Shown here one piece after another: positions 1 through 6,189 of a stretch of 6,189 nt of DNA (position 1 is the stretch's first letter; every line of letters begins with the position of its first letter). The translations under genes were made by a program, and so were the position numbers. The stretch covers positions 1-6,189 of the forward strand of contig CAMLDJ010000316.1 of NCBI GenBank assembly GCA_946478755.1, in the 5' to 3' direction. The stretch comes from an uncultured Pedobacter sp. (GTDB taxonomy: Bacteria; Bacteroidota; Bacteroidia; Sphingobacteriales; Sphingobacteriaceae). Below the pieces are notes generated by a model. It saw only the letters and a program-made list of their open reading frames with translations, did not search any database and had not been told where the DNA came from.

Positions 1-119
1 AAACCTATTTTGCGAAACAGGAACTTGGCGCGAATTACCTTTTTTATCAGCAAATAAAATCGGCTATATCAAGATCCGGGATACAAGCCAGGATGCCATA
101 CGAAATCAAAATCCAATAA
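1..119 (+). CDS. 3' end of an unidentified upstream gene (partial)
   Basis: Frame 3 is open from the window edge to a TAA at 117-119 and encodes about 38 residues ending in RMPYEIKIQ. The stop falls 14 nt before the polX ATG, a typical spacing for co-transcribed genes. The peptide is mixed polar and hydrophobic, with no membrane segment or cysteine motif. The product is not recognised. The tail is vaguely like the 'GI.xPxP' ends of MscS-type channels, but a match this short is not reliable. Frame 2 is also open over this stretch and runs in frame into polX, so the choice of frame rests mainly on the well-placed stop codon and is not certain. Confidence 0.45.
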   Translation, partial: TYFAKQELGANYLFYQQIKSAISRSGIQARMPYEIKIQ

Positions 120-133
120 AAATCATTTTCTTA

Positions 134-1810
134 ATGGAAAACAAAACCATTGCCCGTACCCTACGCCTGCTTTCTCAGTTAATGGAACTTCACCAGGAGA
201 ACCCCTTTAAAATTAAGTCTGTTGCTAATGCCGCTTTTAAAATGGATAAATTACCCTATGCCATTAAAGGTAAGACCCTGGATGAAATAACCCAGATAGA
301 TGGTCTGGGAAAAAGTATATCTGCCAAGGTATGGGAACTGCTGGAAACAGGCGCGATGGCCGATCTGCAATCCATTCTTGCTCAAACACCCGAAGGCATT
401 GTAGAAATGCTTGGGATCAAAGGCATCGGGCCTAAGAAAATTGCAGTGATCTGGAAAGAGCTCGGCATCGAAAACGTTGGGGAACTATATTACGCCTGTA
501 ACGAAAACAGGCTGATTGAAGCTAAAGGTTTTGGACTGAAGACCCAGGAGGAAATCAAAAAGATCATTGCGTTTAAGATGGCTGCCCAGGGTAAATTTCT
601 ATACGCACAGGCTGAAGAGCTGGTCAACAATTTATATGCGGATATGGCTGTCTGGTTAAACACAGTCAGCGGTAATCCACTCCTTGGTATCGCTGGTGAT
701 TATCGCCGTTGCGCAGAGATTATCGAAGAAATTGACCTGATTATCGGTGCAGATCATCCCGAGGAGATTGAAGAAAAGATAATTGGATTTGAACCACTGG
801 TATTTGAACAGCAGGCTGATGGAACCTACCTGGCGAACAGTGCATTTGGACTGGAAATAAAACTCTATGTGGTTCAAAAAATCGATTTCTACCTGAACTG
901 GTTTAAACTCACCGGCAACAAACAACATGTAGATGAAGTGTTAGCTATAGCAGGTCCAGGGCCTTTTGGAACGGAGCAAGAAATCTATGAAAGTGCAGGA
1001 TTGGCTTTTGTTGAGCCGGAACTGAGGGAAGGTTTAAATGAAATCCAGCTTGCAAAAGATCATCAGTTACCGCAGTTAATAACCTACGAGGATCTGAAGG
1101 GCAGTTTACACAATCACTCTACCTGGAGCGATGGCGTACATACACTTGAGGAAATGGCCATATACTGCAAAGACAAGCTCAAATTAGAATACCTGGGCAT
1201 TTGTGATCATTCCCGATCGGCTTTTTATGCTAACGGATTGAATGAACAACGTGTTTATGCACAGCACCGGGAAATTGAAACCCTGAACCAGAAGCTTGCT
1301 CCATTCCGGATCTTTAAAGGAATTGAAAGCGACATCCTGAACGATGGCTCCCTGGATTATAGTGATGACATACTTGGCACATTCGACTTTGTTGTGGCCT
1401 CTGTTCACAGCAACCTGCGTATGGACGAAGAAAAAGCAACAGCCAGATTGATTAAAGCCATAGAAAATCCGCATACGACCATTTTAGGACATCCAACTGG
1501 CCGGTTATTACTGAGCAGAAAGGGCTATCCCATTGATTTTGCGAAGGTAATTGATGCCTGTGCAGCAAATCAGGTAATTATAGAGATCAACGCAAACCCG
1601 CTTAGGCTTGATTTGGATTGGCGCTGGCATCGTTATGCACTTGAGAAAGGTGTATTACTTTCTGTAAATCCCGACGCCCATAGAAAAGAAGGATTCCATG
1701 ATATGCATTATGGCGTGCTGATGGGAAGAAAAGGCGGATTGACAGCACTGCAATGCTTAAATGCATTCTCCTTAGAAGATATCTCTCATTACTTCAGCAA
1801 TAAAAAATAG
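134..1810 (+). CDS. polX: PolX-family protein: HhH / polymerase-beta-like core / C-terminal PHP nuclease
   Basis: At 558 aa it is close to the usual length of bacterial PolX (about 570 aa). The N-terminal region holds three helix-hairpin-helix-like segments (about 49-73, 88-112 and 125-145). A polymerase-beta-like palm and thumb follow (about 150-315), ending in the family block EIYESAGLAFVEPELREG. The PHP domain covers about 320-558. It retains HNHSTWSDG (H326, H328, D333), CDHS (D358, H359), GIESD (E398), VHS (H425), GHPTGRLL (H453) and NPDAH (D514, H516). In characterised bacterial PolX proteins this domain is a Mn-dependent 3'-5' exonuclease, and the enzyme acts in DNA repair. The polymerase site looks damaged: the GS-x-RR motif reads GDYRR (188-192), DxD reads EID (199-201), the third carboxylate position is apparently K243, and TGSxxHN reads TGNKQHV (260-266). 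I infer that nuclease or AP-site processing remains without gap-filling synthesis. The ATG at 134 opens the family-typical MENKTIARTL; no Shine-Dalgarno precedes it. Confidence 0.93.
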   Translation: MENKTIARTLRLLSQLMELHQENPFKIKSVANAAFKMDKLPYAIKGKTLDEITQIDGLGKSISAKVWELLETGAMADLQSILAQTPEGIVEMLGIKGIGPKKIAVIWKELGIENVGELYYACNENRLIEAKGFGLKTQEEIKKIIAFKMAAQGKFLYAQAEELVNNLYADMAVWLNTVSGNPLLGIAGDYRRCAEIIEEIDLIIGADHPEEIEEKIIGFEPLVFEQQADGTYLANSAFGLEIKLYVVQKIDFYLNWFKLTGNKQHVDEVLAIAGPGPFGTEQEIYESAGLAFVEPELREGLNEIQLAKDHQLPQLITYEDLKGSLHNHSTWSDGVHTLEEMAIYCKDKLKLEYLGICDHSRSAFYANGLNEQRVYAQHREIETLNQKLAPFRIFKGIESDILNDGSLDYSDDILGTFDFVVASVHSNLRMDEEKATARLIKAIENPHTTILGHPTGRLLLSRKGYPIDFAKVIDACAANQVIIEINANPLRLDLDWRWHRYALEKGVLLSVNPDAHRKEGFHDMHYGVLMGRKGGLTALQCLNAFSLEDISHYFSNKK

Positions 1811-1817
1811 TTATCCT

Positions 1818-1825
1818 TACCTTTG
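1818..1825 (+). promoter_or_regulatory. Bacteroidota-type -7 promoter element (TACCTTTG)
   Basis: TACCTTTG exactly matches the Bacteroidota primary-sigma -7 consensus TAnnTTTG and sits in the 19-nt gap between polX and the DUF4254 gene. The -33 element (consensus TTTG) is poor: about 26 bp upstream, inside the end of polX, I see only TTCA. Transcription would start within a few bases of the DUF4254 ATG at 1830, giving a leaderless or nearly leaderless mRNA. It would let the three downstream genes be expressed separately from polX. A chance match is possible. Confidence 0.5.
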
Positions 1826-1829
1826 AGTC

Positions 1830-2438
1830 ATGATTAGTAAGCTTTGCAACAAAATTTTCGGAGAGGCAATTGATGATTATCACATCCATAACCGTATAGA
1901 TCAACCTATTGCAAATCCATACCGCATCAGTTCAATTGACCATCTGCTCTATCTGAAATGCTGGATAGACACTGTACAGTGGCATATGGAAGATGTGGTA
2001 CGGAATCCACAAATTAGCCCGGTTGAAGGACTACAATGGAAAAGACGCATAGATGCTTCTAACCAGGAGCGCACTGACGTGGTGGAATATATCGACAGTT
2101 ATTTTCTGGAAGAATATAAAAATACTGAGCCAAAAGCAGCTGCAAAAATTAATTCGGAGAGCCCTGCATGGGTGGTAGACAGGCTGTCGATCCTGGCACT
2201 AAAGGTTTATCATATGCGGGAAGAGACCCTGCGCACTGACGCCACAGAGGAGCATAAAGTACTTTGCACACAAAAGCTTAACATATTATTGGACCAACAG
2301 AAAGATCTTTCTAATAGTCTGGATGAATTGATACTGGACATTGAAAATGGCGATAAGTACATGAAGGTTTACAAACAAATGAAAATGTATAATGATCCGA
2401 ATCTTAATCCTGTGCTTTACAATCCGAATAATGAATGA
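1830..2438 (+). CDS. DUF4254 domain-containing protein
   Basis: This 202-aa protein is predicted cytoplasmic and mostly helical, with no signal peptide or membrane segment. It matches the uncharacterised DUF4254 family as I recall its conserved blocks: WIDTVQWHMEDVVRNP (45-60), KRRIDASNQERTD (71-83) and VVDRLSILALKVYHMREE (115-132). A charged helical stretch at about 145-175 could form a coiled coil. The tail carries YNDPNLNPVLY (187-197). The richness in conserved W, H, D, E and R suggests a binding or catalytic surface, but no known enzymatic motif is visible. Its stop overlaps the start of the GT9 gene by 4 nt (ATGA), so the two are probably translationally coupled. I recall the DUF4254-GT9 pairing as recurrent in Bacteroidota, which would suggest a partner role in glycan assembly; that is inference. 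The ATG at 1830 has no Shine-Dalgarno and lies 5 nt after the promoter-like element. Confidence 0.88.
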   Translation: MISKLCNKIFGEAIDDYHIHNRIDQPIANPYRISSIDHLLYLKCWIDTVQWHMEDVVRNPQISPVEGLQWKRRIDASNQERTDVVEYIDSYFLEEYKNTEPKAAAKINSESPAWVVDRLSILALKVYHMREETLRTDATEEHKVLCTQKLNILLDQQKDLSNSLDELILDIENGDKYMKVYKQMKMYNDPNLNPVLYNPNNE

Positions 2439-3469
2439 CCGGCAAAAATAAAATACTGGTCATTCGTTTCTCTGCCATGGGAGATGTAGCCATGACTGCC
2501 CCCGTGTTGAAGGAATTTTTACGGGACTATCCGGATACAGAATTACTAATGGTAAGCCGTACTTTATTTAAGCCTTTCTTTAATGACATTCCAAACCTGA
2601 GCTTCTTTTCGTTTGACCCGAAAAGGGCCCACAAAGGTTTTTGGGGATTAATTAAGCTTTTCCTAAAACTTAGAAAGCAAAAGATAACAGCTGTAGCCGA
2701 CCTGCACAATAACCTGAGGAGTAATGTCATCCGCCTGCTTTTTTTTGTTTCGGGGGTAAAAACTGCTGGCCTGGACAAGGGCCGAAAAGAGAAAAAAGAG
2801 CTAACCCGTAAAGCACACAAGTCTGTCAGGCAGCTTAAACCCACAGTATATCGCTATGCTGACGTTTTTAAGGCGCTCGGTTTTCCCTTTATCCTTAAAA
2901 ATGTTCTGGAAGAAAATATCCCAAATACACTGGATAATGAAACATTTCCTTTTGCGCCGATTCCGAAAACAAAAAAGTGGATCGGTGTTAGTCCTTTTGC
3001 CCAACACTTGCAAAAGGTTTATCCTTTGGATAAAATGGAAACTGTAATCCTGGCCCTGGCCAACCTGGGTTACCAGCTTTTTATTTTTGGCGGATCGGAC
3101 GAGGAGCAAGCAATCGCATCCGGCTGGGAAGAAAAACACGAAAATGTCATATCGGTCATCAAAAAAATTAATCTTGAGGAGGAGTTGAAGCTCATCTCTA
3201 ACCTCGATATTATGCTGAGCTTGGATTCCGCGGGCATGCACATCGCATCCTTAAAAAATATTCCTGTAATTTCCGTATGGGGGGCAACACATCCGTATGC
3301 TGGTTTTTTAGGCTATGGGCAATCCTTAGCAGATGCAGTACAAATTGACCTTTATTGCAGACCTTGCTCTATATATGGCAATATTCCTTGCTACAGAGGA
3401 GATTTTGCCTGTATGAACAATCTTCCCGATTCAATGGTTATCAACAGTGTATTAAACAGACTTAAGTAA
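2435..3469 (+). CDS. Glycosyltransferase family 9 (heptosyltransferase-like) protein
   Basis: The 344-aa protein has the two-Rossmann GT-B layout of ADP-heptose:LPS heptosyltransferases. The N-terminal acceptor-side motif is ILVIRFSAMGDVAMTAPVL (7-25). The C-terminal nucleotide-sugar domain begins near GVSPFAQ (184-190) and contains the family signature SLDSAGMHIASLKNIPVI (262-279) followed by WGATHP (282-287). GT9 enzymes transfer heptose or a related sugar from a nucleotide donor at the cytoplasmic face of the inner membrane during LPS core or other surface glycan synthesis. The exact donor and acceptor cannot be read from sequence. Near the C-terminus, four cysteines (C308, C311, C319, C326) form CxxC-x7-C-x6-C, which could bind metal or form disulfides. 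The start overlaps the DUF4254 stop (ATGA) and the end overlaps the phosphatase start (TAATG), so this is the middle gene of a coupled trio. No Shine-Dalgarno is seen, in keeping with coupled translation. Confidence 0.9.
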   Translation: MTGKNKILVIRFSAMGDVAMTAPVLKEFLRDYPDTELLMVSRTLFKPFFNDIPNLSFFSFDPKRAHKGFWGLIKLFLKLRKQKITAVADLHNNLRSNVIRLLFFVSGVKTAGLDKGRKEKKELTRKAHKSVRQLKPTVYRYADVFKALGFPFILKNVLEENIPNTLDNETFPFAPIPKTKKWIGVSPFAQHLQKVYPLDKMETVILALANLGYQLFIFGGSDEEQAIASGWEEKHENVISVIKKINLEEELKLISNLDIMLSLDSAGMHIASLKNIPVISVWGATHPYAGFLGYGQSLADAVQIDLYCRPCSIYGNIPCYRGDFACMNNLPDSMVINSVLNRLK

Positions 3470-3972
3470 TGGCTAAAAAACTTCTCTTGGTTAGACATGG
3501 TAAATCGGAATGGGGAAATTCCCATCTCGCAGATTTTGACAGACCTCTGAATCCCAGAGGGCATAGAAATGCACCAGAAATGGCGGCAAGACTGCTGCAA
3601 AAGGACCTGGTTCCGCAATTGGTAGTCAGCAGTCCGGCCCTTAGGGCCATTACAACTGCTACCCATTTTATTCAGGCCTGGAAAAAATCACCTGAGCAAA
3701 TAGAAGTAGAGGCTTCAATTTACGAAGCAAATGTCCGTACACTGTTGAAAGTAATCAATAGCTTTAACAACAAATTTGATTATATCGCTATTTTTGGCCA
3801 CAATCCCGGATTTACTGATCTGGCCAATTATCTTAGCGATGCCGATATTTATAATATTCCTACCTGTGGCACGGTATTGATAGATTTTCAGGTTGATGAC
3901 TGGGCAGCGATAAGCCAATATACTGGCAGGCTGCTTGAGTTTGATTATCCAAAAAATGGGAATGACGATTAA
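3469..3972 (+). CDS. SixA-like histidine phosphatase family protein
   Basis: At 167 aa it is close to E. coli SixA (161 aa) and has the compact single-domain histidine phosphatase fold. LLLVRHGKSEW places the RHG motif at 9-11 with H10 as the predicted phospho-acceptor. SSPALRA supplies R59, YEA (85-87) the probable acid E86, and FGHNPG the second catalytic H111. The fold removes phosphate through a phosphohistidine intermediate. SixA acts on phosphohistidine proteins, but relatives hydrolyse small phosphoesters, so the substrate here is open. No signal peptide is seen, so it should be cytoplasmic. Its ATG shares one base with the GT9 stop (TAATG), implying translation by re-initiation. Its TAA at 3970-3972 interlocks with the stop of amn on the other strand. 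Family assignment is firm; the SixA function itself is not. Confidence 0.9.
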   Translation: MAKKLLLVRHGKSEWGNSHLADFDRPLNPRGHRNAPEMAARLLQKDLVPQLVVSSPALRAITTATHFIQAWKKSPEQIEVEASIYEANVRTLLKVINSFNNKFDYIAIFGHNPGFTDLANYLSDADIYNIPTCGTVLIDFQVDDWAAISQYTGRLLEFDYPKNGNDD

Positions 3973-4835
3973 AAATGAAGGTGCTTCACAGTAAGTCCGT
4001 TGTTAATGAGCTGTTTTAAAGAATCAATTCCTATTCTCAGGTGCGTTTCCACATAGGCGGAAGTAACGTTGCTATCGCTCTCTGTAGTTTTGACTCCTTC
4101 AGGAATCATTGGCTGATCTGAAACAAGTAACAGCGCCCCTGTTGGAATCTTATTTGCAAAGCCGGTGGTAAAGATGGTTGCGGTTTCCATATCTACAGCC
4201 ATTGCCCGCAAACCTTTAAGGTATTTTTTGAAGCTTTTATCATGTTCCCAAACCCGGCGGTTAGTGGTATAGCAGGTGCCTGTCCAATAATCTCTCGAAT
4301 GATCACGTATGGTAGTTGAGATAGCTTTTTGTAAAGCAAAAGCAGGCAGGGCAGGTACTTCGGCAGGCAGGTAATCGTTCGAGGTCCCCTCACCTCTTAT
4401 TGCAGCAATGGGCAGTATCAGATCACCCAGCTGATTCTTTTTCTTCAATCCACCACATTTGCCTAAAAATAATACAGCCTTCGGGCTGATGGCAGAAAGC
4501 AGGTCCATCATTGTCGCTGCAAGTGGGCTTCCCATTCCAAAATTAATAATCGTAATTCCGTTGGCAGTGACACTTTGCATGGGCTTCTCTAAACCCATTA
4601 TTGGCGCATTATCGTTCCATTCAGAAAACATCTGAAGATATTTACTAAAGTTTGTCAGTAATATATATTGACCAAAATCTTCTAGTGGTCTCCCCGTGTA
4701 TCTTGGCAGCCAGTTCTTTACAATATCGGCCTTGGACTTCAAACCCGATTTCACGGGAGTTTCTACCTCTTTAACTTTCTTTACTTTTTTCCCTGAAGCT
4801 GGTTCCTCTTTTTTTACGTCTTTCTCTTCATTCAT
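3969..4835 (-). CDS. amn: AMP nucleosidase, short Bacteroidota form
   Basis: This 288-aa protein belongs to the nucleoside phosphorylase/hydrolase superfamily. AMP nucleosidase splits AMP into adenine and ribose 5-phosphate, serving purine salvage and adenylate balance in the cytosol. The core starts near residue 35 with KADIVKNWLPRYTG. It then shows INFGMGSP (97-104), FLGKCGG (123-129), IRGEGTSNDY (146-155), AVDMETATIF (213-222) and VSDQP (238-242), the last two being the usual ribose and base-binding regions. It lacks the N-terminal regulatory domain of the 484-aa E. coli enzyme and fits the short AMN-like family. About 33 Lys/Glu-rich residues precede the core. I chose the ATG at 4835 because AAAGGAG lies 7 nt upstream. 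A GTG at 4889 would add 18 residues and lacks support; a GTG at residue 28 would remove most of the extension. It converges on the phosphatase gene with a 4-nt overlap. Confidence 0.88.
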   Translation of the reverse strand: MNEEKDVKKEEPASGKKVKKVKEVETPVKSGLKSKADIVKNWLPRYTGRPLEDFGQYILLTNFSKYLQMFSEWNDNAPIMGLEKPMQSVTANGITIINFGMGSPLAATMMDLLSAISPKAVLFLGKCGGLKKKNQLGDLILPIAAIRGEGTSNDYLPAEVPALPAFALQKAISTTIRDHSRDYWTGTCYTTNRRVWEHDKSFKKYLKGLRAMAVDMETATIFTTGFANKIPTGALLLVSDQPMIPEGVKTTESDSNVTSAYVETHLRIGIDSLKQLINNGLTVKHLHF

Positions 4836-4842
4836 ATAAACG

Positions 4843-4849
4843 CTCCTTT
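4843..4849 (-). promoter_or_regulatory. Strong Shine-Dalgarno of amn (AAAGGAG)
   Basis: AAAGGAG lies 7 nt upstream of the ATG at 4835, an optimal spacing. It decides the start of amn against the upstream in-frame GTG at 4889. It stands out because none of the plus-strand genes in the window has a recognisable Shine-Dalgarno, as is usual in Bacteroidota. In the 79 nt between this gene and the clpX terminator (4836-4914) I could not find a convincing TAnnTTTG promoter on the minus strand. Confidence 0.75.
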
Positions 4850-4914
4850 CTTGTATTTTTATGCCTTGCCAGGCCAGAACAGTCTGCACCGTATGAGTAG
4901 CTGAATAACAATAT

Positions 4915-4942
4915 AAAAAAAATCCCCGGTTTCCCGGGGATT
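4915..4942 (-). terminator. Rho-independent terminator of clpX
   Basis: On the minus strand, AATCCCCGG and CCGGGGATT form a perfect 9-bp stem (4934-4942 with 4921-4929) closed by a GAAA tetraloop of the stable GNRA class. A run of T follows (4915-4920, then TATAT). The hairpin begins 6 nt after the clpX TAA at 4949-4951. It separates clpX from amn, implying that amn has its own promoter or depends on read-through. On the plus strand the same hairpin is followed by AAATTTTT, so weak activity in that direction is possible, though no plus-strand gene ends here. Confidence 0.92.
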
Positions 4943-4948
4943 AAATTT

Positions 4949-6189
4949 TTAAGCAGCCTTCAACTTTTTAAAGTCGGCCTTTTCAAATTTTTCCATCGCA
5001 TAATCGAGCGTTATGCTTAATTCCTTGACGCTGGTATCGGATGGTATTTCAAACATGGCATCCAGCATGATCGCTTCACAAATAGAGCGCAAGCCCCTTG
5101 CTCCGAGTTTGTATTCCATTGCCTTGTCAACTATAAAATCTAAAACCTCATCATCAAATGTAAGTTTCACATTCTCCAATTCAAACAGCTTCACATACTG
5201 GCGGAACAATGAATTTTTAGGCTCTGTAAGAATGTTACGCAAGGCTTGTTTATCCAAGGGATTGAGGTGGGTCAGCACAGGGACGCGACCGATGAGTTCA
5301 GGTATTAACCCAAATGATTTTAAATCCTGCGGAGTAATGTACTTGTACAGGTTTTTAAGATCCAGTTCTGCATCATCTTTTTTAACCTTATACCCCACGG
5401 CCTGTGTACGCAACCTGTTGGCTATTTTGCGTTCAATACCATCAAAAGCACCGCCACAAATAAATAATATATTATTTGTGTTCACCGGAATCATTTTCTG
5501 ATCCGGATGCTTACGTCCACCCTGAGGCGGAACGTTAACCACAGTTCCCTCTAAGATCTTTAAAAGAGCCTGCTGTACACCTTCTCCCGAAACATCCCGG
5601 GTAATCGAAGGATTGTCACTCTTACGGGCTACCTTATCTACCTCATCGATGTAAACAATTCCGCGCTCAGCAGAAGCGACATCATAATCTGCAGCCTGTA
5701 ATAAACGCGTAAGAATACTCTCCACATCCTCCCCAACATAGCCGGCCTCTGTGAGTACTGTTGCATCGCAAATACAAAAAGGCACATGTAATATTTTGGC
5801 AATGGTTTTAGCCAGCAGGGTCTTGCCCGTACCGGTTTCACCGACCAGCATAATATTAGATTTTTCAATCTCTACTTCATCCGCCTTATCTACCTTCTGG
5901 CTTAATCTTTTATAATGATTATACACTGCTACAGAAAGCACCTTTTTAGCATCATCCTGACCAATTACATATTGATCAATGTGGGCCTTAATTTCCTGGG
6001 GTTTTAATAAGGTGACGGAAGTATCCAAAGGCTTGGATTTCTTACTCCCAAGTTCCTGCACCAACAGCTGATTGGCCTGGGTTACACATTTATCACAGAT
6101 AAATGCGTCCAGTCCCTCGATAAGCATTAAAGTGTCCTGCTTACCTGAGCCGCAAAATGAGCAACGGGATTCTTTACTTTGTTTAGCCA
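4949..6189 (-). CDS. clpX: ATP-dependent Clp protease ATP-binding subunit ClpX (lacks only the first base)
   Basis: ClpX is the AAA+ unfoldase hexamer that delivers substrates to ClpP in the cytosol. The window edge gives TG GCT AAA, reading as (A)TG-Ala-Lys, so the start is almost certainly position 6190 and the protein 413 aa, a normal length. The N-terminal zinc-binding domain has C10-x2-C13 and C32-x2-C35. The AAA+ module shows Walker A GETGTGKT (117-124), pore loop GYVGED (150-155), Walker [10 protein letters not shown] (178-186), TRDVSGEG (197-204), the RKH loop (226-228), GLIPELIGR, and sensor-2 GARGLRS (363-369). The ClpP-docking tripeptide, IGF in E. coli, appears as V265-G266-Y267. 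An internal ATG at 6127 would delete the first zinc-finger cysteine pair and is not the start. clpP commonly precedes clpX and may lie just beyond the window. The gene ends in a strong intrinsic terminator. Confidence 0.97.
   Translation of the reverse strand, partial: AKQSKESRCSFCGSGKQDTLMLIEGLDAFICDKCVTQANQLLVQELGSKKSKPLDTSVTLLKPQEIKAHIDQYVIGQDDAKKVLSVAVYNHYKRLSQKVDKADEVEIEKSNIMLVGETGTGKTLLAKTIAKILHVPFCICDATVLTEAGYVGEDVESILTRLLQAADYDVASAERGIVYIDEVDKVARKSDNPSITRDVSGEGVQQALLKILEGTVVNVPPQGGRKHPDQKMIPVNTNNILFICGGAFDGIERKIANRLRTQAVGYKVKKDDAELDLKNLYKYITPQDLKSFGLIPELIGRVPVLTHLNPLDKQALRNILTEPKNSLFRQYVKLFELENVKLTFDDEVLDFIVDKAMEYKLGARGLRSICEAIMLDAMFEIPSDTSVKELSITLDYAMEKFEKADFKKLKAA

Noticed and set aside
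2..133. In-frame open extension upstream of the polX ATG, running to the window edge.
   Set aside because: The family begins at MENKTIARTL, and a plausible upstream gene tail in frame 3 ends at 119. The extension shows no recognisable domain.
2739..2755. T8 run followed by GTTTC and G5 in the GT9 gene, a possible slippage or programmed frameshift site.
   Set aside because: The zero frame continues through both runs into conserved GT9 motifs, and the other frames give no conserved product.
2801..3241. A 146-codon open frame on the minus strand inside the GT9 gene.
   Set aside because: It is antisense to conserved GT9 sequence, and its Phe/Lys/Arg-rich composition is typical of a shadow frame.
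4862..4880. Short inverted repeat (GCCT TGCC AGGC) in the amn leader, a possible operator or riboswitch piece.
   Set aside because: The stem is only about 4 bp, with no supporting structure or known motif; likely chance.
4836..4889. GTG start at 4889 adding 18 residues to amn.
   Set aside because: The internal ATG at 4835 has an excellent Shine-Dalgarno, and the added residues match nothing known of the family.
5013..5501. A 162-codon open frame on the plus strand inside clpX.
   Set aside because: It is entirely antisense to a highly conserved clpX region. Its Ser/Leu-rich translation looks like a shadow frame, with no motif or start signal.
1..6189. Mobile elements, CRISPR arrays, tRNA/rRNA genes, attachment sites and defence genes.
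   Set aside because: Genes fill nearly the whole window with conserved functions, and I saw no direct-repeat array, transposase, terminal inverted repeat or RNA-gene signature.

Overview
The window looks like ordinary chromosome from a Bacteroidota bacterium, most likely the Sphingobacteriaceae (Pedobacter/Mucilaginibacter type). This rests on moderate-to-low GC, the near absence of Shine-Dalgarno sequences, one exact match to the Bacteroidota -7 promoter element (TAnnTTTG), a DUF4254 gene beside a family 9 glycosyltransferase, and the short Bacteroidota form of AMP nucleosidase. The genus is inferred from protein resemblance only.

Plus-strand half (1-3972): the 3' tail of an unidentified gene ends 14 nt before polX, which encodes a PolX-type protein with HhH motifs, a polymerase-beta-like core and a C-terminal PHP nuclease. 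A promoter-like element in the 19-nt gap after polX leads into a tightly coupled trio: a DUF4254 protein, a heptosyltransferase-like GT9 enzyme and a SixA-like histidine phosphatase. The trio is joined by an ATGA overlap and then a TAATG overlap, so the three are probably co-translated. GT9 suggests a role in cell-surface glycan (LPS core type) assembly, but the contribution of the other two is unknown.

Minus-strand half (3969-6189): clpX, the ATPase of the ClpXP protease, lies at the right edge with only the first base of its ATG outside the window. It is followed by a clear intrinsic terminator and then amn (AMP nucleosidase), which has the only strong Shine-Dalgarno sequence here. amn converges on the phosphatase gene, and their stop codons interlock in a single TTAA.

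The most notable observation is that the PolX protein keeps every PHP metal ligand I can identify, while its polymerase active site is degenerate at several positions. It is probably a nuclease with a non-catalytic polymerase-like scaffold. I see no mobile element, CRISPR array, RNA gene or clearly new multi-gene system. The DUF4254-GT9-phosphatase cassette is the closest thing to an undescribed functional unit.
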